This document shows, piece after piece, positions 61,689 to 64,000 of a DNA stretch of 64,000 nt (position 1 is its first letter; each line of letters begins with the position of its first letter). Source of the stretch: Methanobrevibacter sp. GTDB lineage: Archaea > Methanobacteriota > Methanobacteria > Methanobacteriales > Methanobacteriaceae. The stretch lies in contig NZ_SUTM01000011.1 in NCBI RefSeq assembly GCF_015062935.1, positions 25,872-89,871 on the forward strand, written 5' to 3'. Under the pieces are notes generated by a model. The model was not told the origin of the DNA and searched no databases. It worked only from the letters and a program-made list of their open reading frames with translations. Made by a program: the position numbers and the translations under genes.

Positions 61689-62807
61689 ATGAGATTTTTT
61701 GAAAATGTAGCAAAACAAATTTTTAATGATGAAGGAATTCCAATTTTAGAAGGTCACGTTGCTTATTCTCCGGAAGAGGCAATGACCATCTCTTCAGAAA
61801 TGGATGTTCCTGTTGTAATAAAAGCACAAGTTTTAACCGGTGGAAGAGGTAAAGCGGGTGGTGTAAAATTCGCTGATAACCCTGGTGAAGCATTAAAAGT
61901 TTCAGATGAGATTTTAGGTATGGAAATTAAAGGTGAAAAAGTAAAACATCTTTTAATTGAAGAAAAAGCTGAAATCATCAATGAATACTTTGTAACCGTA
62001 TCTGTAGACAGAGGTGCTAGAAGACCGGTAATTTTAGCAAGTAAGGAAGGTGGGGTTGAAATCGAAAATCTCGCTAAAACCAACCCTGAAAAGATTATCA
62101 AATACTATCCAAATCCTTTACTTGAATTCTTGCCTTATGAAGCACGTGAAGTTGCACGTAAAATGGGCGTTCCATCAGAATTGATTTCCCAAATGGGAGA
62201 CATAATCTGGAAACTCTATAATGTATTCGATAAATACGATGCAGACACTGCCGAAATCAACCCTCTTGTATTAACTCCTGATGGATTGATTGCAGCAGAT
62301 GCTAAAATGGTTGTTGAAAACGATTCATTATACAGGCATCAGGAACTGGTTGAAAGAATGCACTATAAGAAGAAAGCTGTTGACTTTGTCCAGCTGGACG
62401 GTGACATTGCAGTAATCGGTAACGGTGCAGGTTTAACATTAACAGCTATGGACATGATTAAACTTTACGGTGGAGAACCTGCAACATTCCTCGATATCGG
62501 TGGTGGAGCTTCAGAGCATATCATCAACCAGGCTTTAAATATTGTATTGAACTATGATCCTGTTAAAGTAGTATTCCTTAACGTTTTAGGAGGTATTACA
62601 AAAGCCGATGATGTGGCTCGCGGTGTAATCAATGCATTGAAACAGGCTGACCGCAGAGTATACATTGTAATCAGATTAACAGGTACCAACGAAGAAGAAG
62701 GTCAAAGACTTTTAGAGGAAGCAGGAATTCCATACGAAACATCTATGGAAAAAGCTGCTAAAAAGGCTGTTGAACTCTGTGAAGAACTAAAAGCTGAAGG
62801 AAAATAA
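61689..62807 (+). CDS. sucC: Succinyl-CoA synthetase, beta subunit
   Basis: A 372-residue ATP-grasp subunit. It shows VIKAQVLTGGRGKAGGVKFAD, the phosphate-binding TAEINPLVLTPDGLIAADAKM with metal ligands, and the CoA-side LDIGGGASEHIINQALNIVL and VFLNVLGGITKADDVARG. It makes succinyl-CoA from succinate for KorDABC, which explains its place at the end of the kor operon. The alpha subunit sucD, often adjacent, is absent here. Two hairpins follow. Confidence 0.95.
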   Translation: MRFFENVAKQIFNDEGIPILEGHVAYSPEEAMTISSEMDVPVVIKAQVLTGGRGKAGGVKFADNPGEALKVSDEILGMEIKGEKVKHLLIEEKAEIINEYFVTVSVDRGARRPVILASKEGGVEIENLAKTNPEKIIKYYPNPLLEFLPYEAREVARKMGVPSELISQMGDIIWKLYNVFDKYDADTAEINPLVLTPDGLIAADAKMVVENDSLYRHQELVERMHYKKKAVDFVQLDGDIAVIGNGAGLTLTAMDMIKLYGGEPATFLDIGGGASEHIINQALNIVLNYDPVKVVFLNVLGGITKADDVARGVINALKQADRRVYIVIRLTGTNEEEGQRLLEEAGIPYETSMEKAAKKAVELCEELKAEGK

Positions 62808-62825
62808 TCTTTTAGCTAAAACACG

Positions 62826-62847
62826 CAATCTATATTGGCATAGATTG
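62826..62847 (+). terminator. Hairpin after sucC
   Basis: CAATCTAT and ATAGATTG form a perfect 8-bp stem around ATTGGC, about 20 bases after the sucC stop. There is only a short T-containing tail, so it may mark the mRNA 3' end or slow decay rather than act alone. Confidence 0.55.
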
Positions 62848-62881
62848 TATTATGTATGTTATGTTACATTAAAAAATCAGT

Positions 62882-62910
62882 GTCGTCATTATATATTTTA
62901 TAATGATGAC
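62882..62910. terminator. Second hairpin between convergent sucC and taw1
   Basis: GTCGTCATTAT (62882-62892) pairs with ATAATGATGAC (62900-62910): 11 base pairs with one G-T wobble and a 7-base A/T loop. It sits midway between two converging genes and is flanked by A/T runs on both sides, so it could serve both strands. Confidence 0.55.
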
Positions 62911-62949
62911 TTAAAACCTATTTTTTAAGTAATTTTTTAAAAAAAGTAA

Positions 62950-63867
62950 TTATTCGAGCAATACTACTCGACTAATTTCAGATTCGTTTACTATTTTTTT
63001 ACCGCAGTGTTCTCCGATTTTTTCGGCGAAACTTTTGACCTCATCAAATGACGGCATGTTGTCCAATGTTAAACGTTCACGTGATGAACCGACACACATG
63101 TATGCCTTCACTTCTACAAAATCAGGGTCTGCTTTTTGGATTAGTTTTGCATATTCTTCGGGATTTTCCATATTTTTTCCACGAACGCAGGTATTTCGTA
63201 TACATGTACGGGAGTTAAAACTGGATAAAGTTTCAAGGGATTCATTTAAATTGTTCCAAGCATCGTTTATTCTAGGTCTGCACACTGCCTTAAATATTTT
63301 CTCGTTAGGTGCGTCCAAGGAAAGGTATAACTGGTACGGATCGTTTTCCAGATTTCTTAATCTGTCGACGCATTGGCCGTTACTTACCACAAATGTTGTA
63401 AAGTCCCTTCTGTTGAACTCGCCAATCAGCTCATCAATTTTTGGATATAGTGTTGGCTCACCTGCAAGTGAAATTGCCGCATTTGTAGGATTTTTAAGCT
63501 CTTCAAGTTTCTTTTTATTTGCCTTGTCATTTCCAAAAAAACCGCATAATAGATTGTTCTGTGCCTTGATGGCATCATCGATGATGACTTTCGGATCGTC
63601 GTATTCCTCATCTTCCCATGTTGTTTGGGTATAGGTTAAATCTCTCCAGCAGAACTCGCATTCCTGCTGGCAGTTTGGAACTGCAGGTGACATCTGGAGG
63701 CATCTGTGAGATTTTATTCCGTAAAATTTCTCCTTATAGCACACTCCCTTGTCTACAATACTTTGACGTGTCCAGTGACACACTTTAACGGCAGCATGGC
63801 CATGTGTTCCAAGGAATCTGTATCCGCTTTTTTCCATTTTTTCTATTTGGTTTTCATTGAATGACAT
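62950..63867 (-). CDS. taw1: 4-demethylwyosine synthase
   Basis: A 305-residue radical-SAM enzyme that adds a two-carbon unit from pyruvate to N1-methylguanosine-37 of tRNA-Phe, forming the tricyclic wyosine base. The SAM cluster site is CQQECEFCW (Cys66, 70, 73). Cys30, Cys43 and Cys56 lie upstream where the second 4Fe-4S cluster is held. SLAGEPTLYPKIDELI, LSLDAPNEKIFKAVCRPRI and CIRNTCVRGKNM are family blocks. Length matches archaeal TYW1 without the flavodoxin domain of eukaryotes. Confidence 0.95.
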   Translation of the reverse strand: MSFNENQIEKMEKSGYRFLGTHGHAAVKVCHWTRQSIVDKGVCYKEKFYGIKSHRCLQMSPAVPNCQQECEFCWRDLTYTQTTWEDEEYDDPKVIIDDAIKAQNNLLCGFFGNDKANKKKLEELKNPTNAAISLAGEPTLYPKIDELIGEFNRRDFTTFVVSNGQCVDRLRNLENDPYQLYLSLDAPNEKIFKAVCRPRINDAWNNLNESLETLSSFNSRTCIRNTCVRGKNMENPEEYAKLIQKADPDFVEVKAYMCVGSSRERLTLDNMPSFDEVKSFAEKIGEHCGKKIVNESEISRVVLLE

Positions 63868-63951
63868 AAAATCAAAGTTATTTTTAGTTTTCCCAATATA
63901 TACATTTTTACAAGATTAATCTAAAGGCACTTTCAAAAACTTAAGTGATTT

Positions 63952-63999
63952 TTAGAAAATCGCATTGTCCTCATCCCAATACCTCAGTTTTAAGTCAAA
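63952..63999 (-). CDS. C-terminal end of a gene cut by the window edge
   Basis: On the minus strand an open frame enters from the right edge and ends in TAA after 15 codons: FDLKLRYWDEDNAIF. The composition (aromatic and acidic residues) is protein-like, and its position about 85 bases upstream of taw1 on the same strand fits an adjacent gene. Too short to identify. Confidence 0.35.
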   Translation of the reverse strand, partial: FDLKLRYWDEDNAIF

Positions 64000-64000
64000 T

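Noticed and set aside
63035..63634. Long open frame antisense to taw1
   Set aside because: It is a shadow of the taw1 coding frame; it lacks a ribosome site and has no recognisable protein features, whereas taw1 has all family motifs.

Overview
The window comes from a methanogenic archaeon of the order Methanobacteriales, most likely a Methanobrevibacter-type gut organism. The evidence is a very AT-rich sequence, methanogen-only genes (component A2 of the methyl-coenzyme M reductase system, methanogenesis marker 9, the F420 enzymes CofD and CofE, GTP cyclohydrolase III), archaeal signatures (topoisomerase VI, PurO, aIF1A, Trm56, Taw1, DGGGP synthase), TATA-box promoters, AGGTGA/GGAGG ribosome sites with frequent TTG starts, and Methanobrevibacter-style surface genes. 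Species cannot be fixed from this sequence. The window is gene-dense and shows no rRNA, no tRNA, no CRISPR array and no insertion sequence.

Layout. 1-3313: end of an unknown gene, an MreB-like actin homologue, RNase HII and an ExbB/ExbD proton-channel pair. 3332-8863: PurO, the F420 genes cofE and cofD, GTP cyclohydrolase III (arfA), an unassigned TIM-barrel protein and the A2 ATPase that activates methyl-CoM reductase. 8870-12093: a YgjP-type metalloprotease, marker 9, and the first tetrapyrrole genes (siroheme synthase, hemA), which feed F430 and cobamide synthesis. 12094-18439: a AAA ATPase, a membrane phosphoesterase with a zinc-ribbon partner, endonuclease IV, GAPDH and an alpha/beta hydrolase. 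18452-20885: a metal-resistance operon (csoR, P-type ATPase, HMA chaperone) with visible operators. 21019-28303: topoisomerase VI A/B, a KH protein, RIO1 and aIF1A on the minus strand, with a JAMM-like gene pair and a BASS transporter inserted between them.

28410-40559: moeA, a GyrI-like protein, a PmbA-type protein, phosphoglycolate phosphatase, hypD, a two-gene nonulosonic acid (sialic/pseudaminic-like) cluster, a zinc-ribbon/NERD membrane protein, a large membrane glycosyltransferase and DGGGP synthase for archaeal lipids. 40724-44803: inositol-phosphate synthase (lipid head group), pyruvate carboxylase subunit B and an old-yellow-enzyme homologue. 44866-47704: an accessory block with a tiny zinc-ribbon protein, a secreted protein, an M48 protease, a winged-helix regulator and a VWA protein. 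47701-53420: queC, larC, cobamide genes, trm56 and a DUF763 gene. 53589-55937: a secreted Ig-repeat/transglutaminase surface protein. 56078-64000: FKBP isomerase, a dicarboxylate symporter, fumarase beta subunit, korDABC, sucC, taw1 and the edge of one more gene.

Together pycB, the fumarase subunit, sucC and korDABC supply much of the incomplete reductive TCA branch by which these methanogens turn pyruvate into 2-oxoglutarate. Cofactor synthesis (F420, tetrapyrrole, cobamide, nickel handling, molybdopterin) is the other dominant theme. The best leads for something undescribed are the JAMM-like pair, the M48-regulator-VWA block with its operator-like palindrome, the NeuA-PseG fusion with an unusual NeuB, the phosphoesterase/zinc-ribbon pair, and the transglutaminase surface protein.
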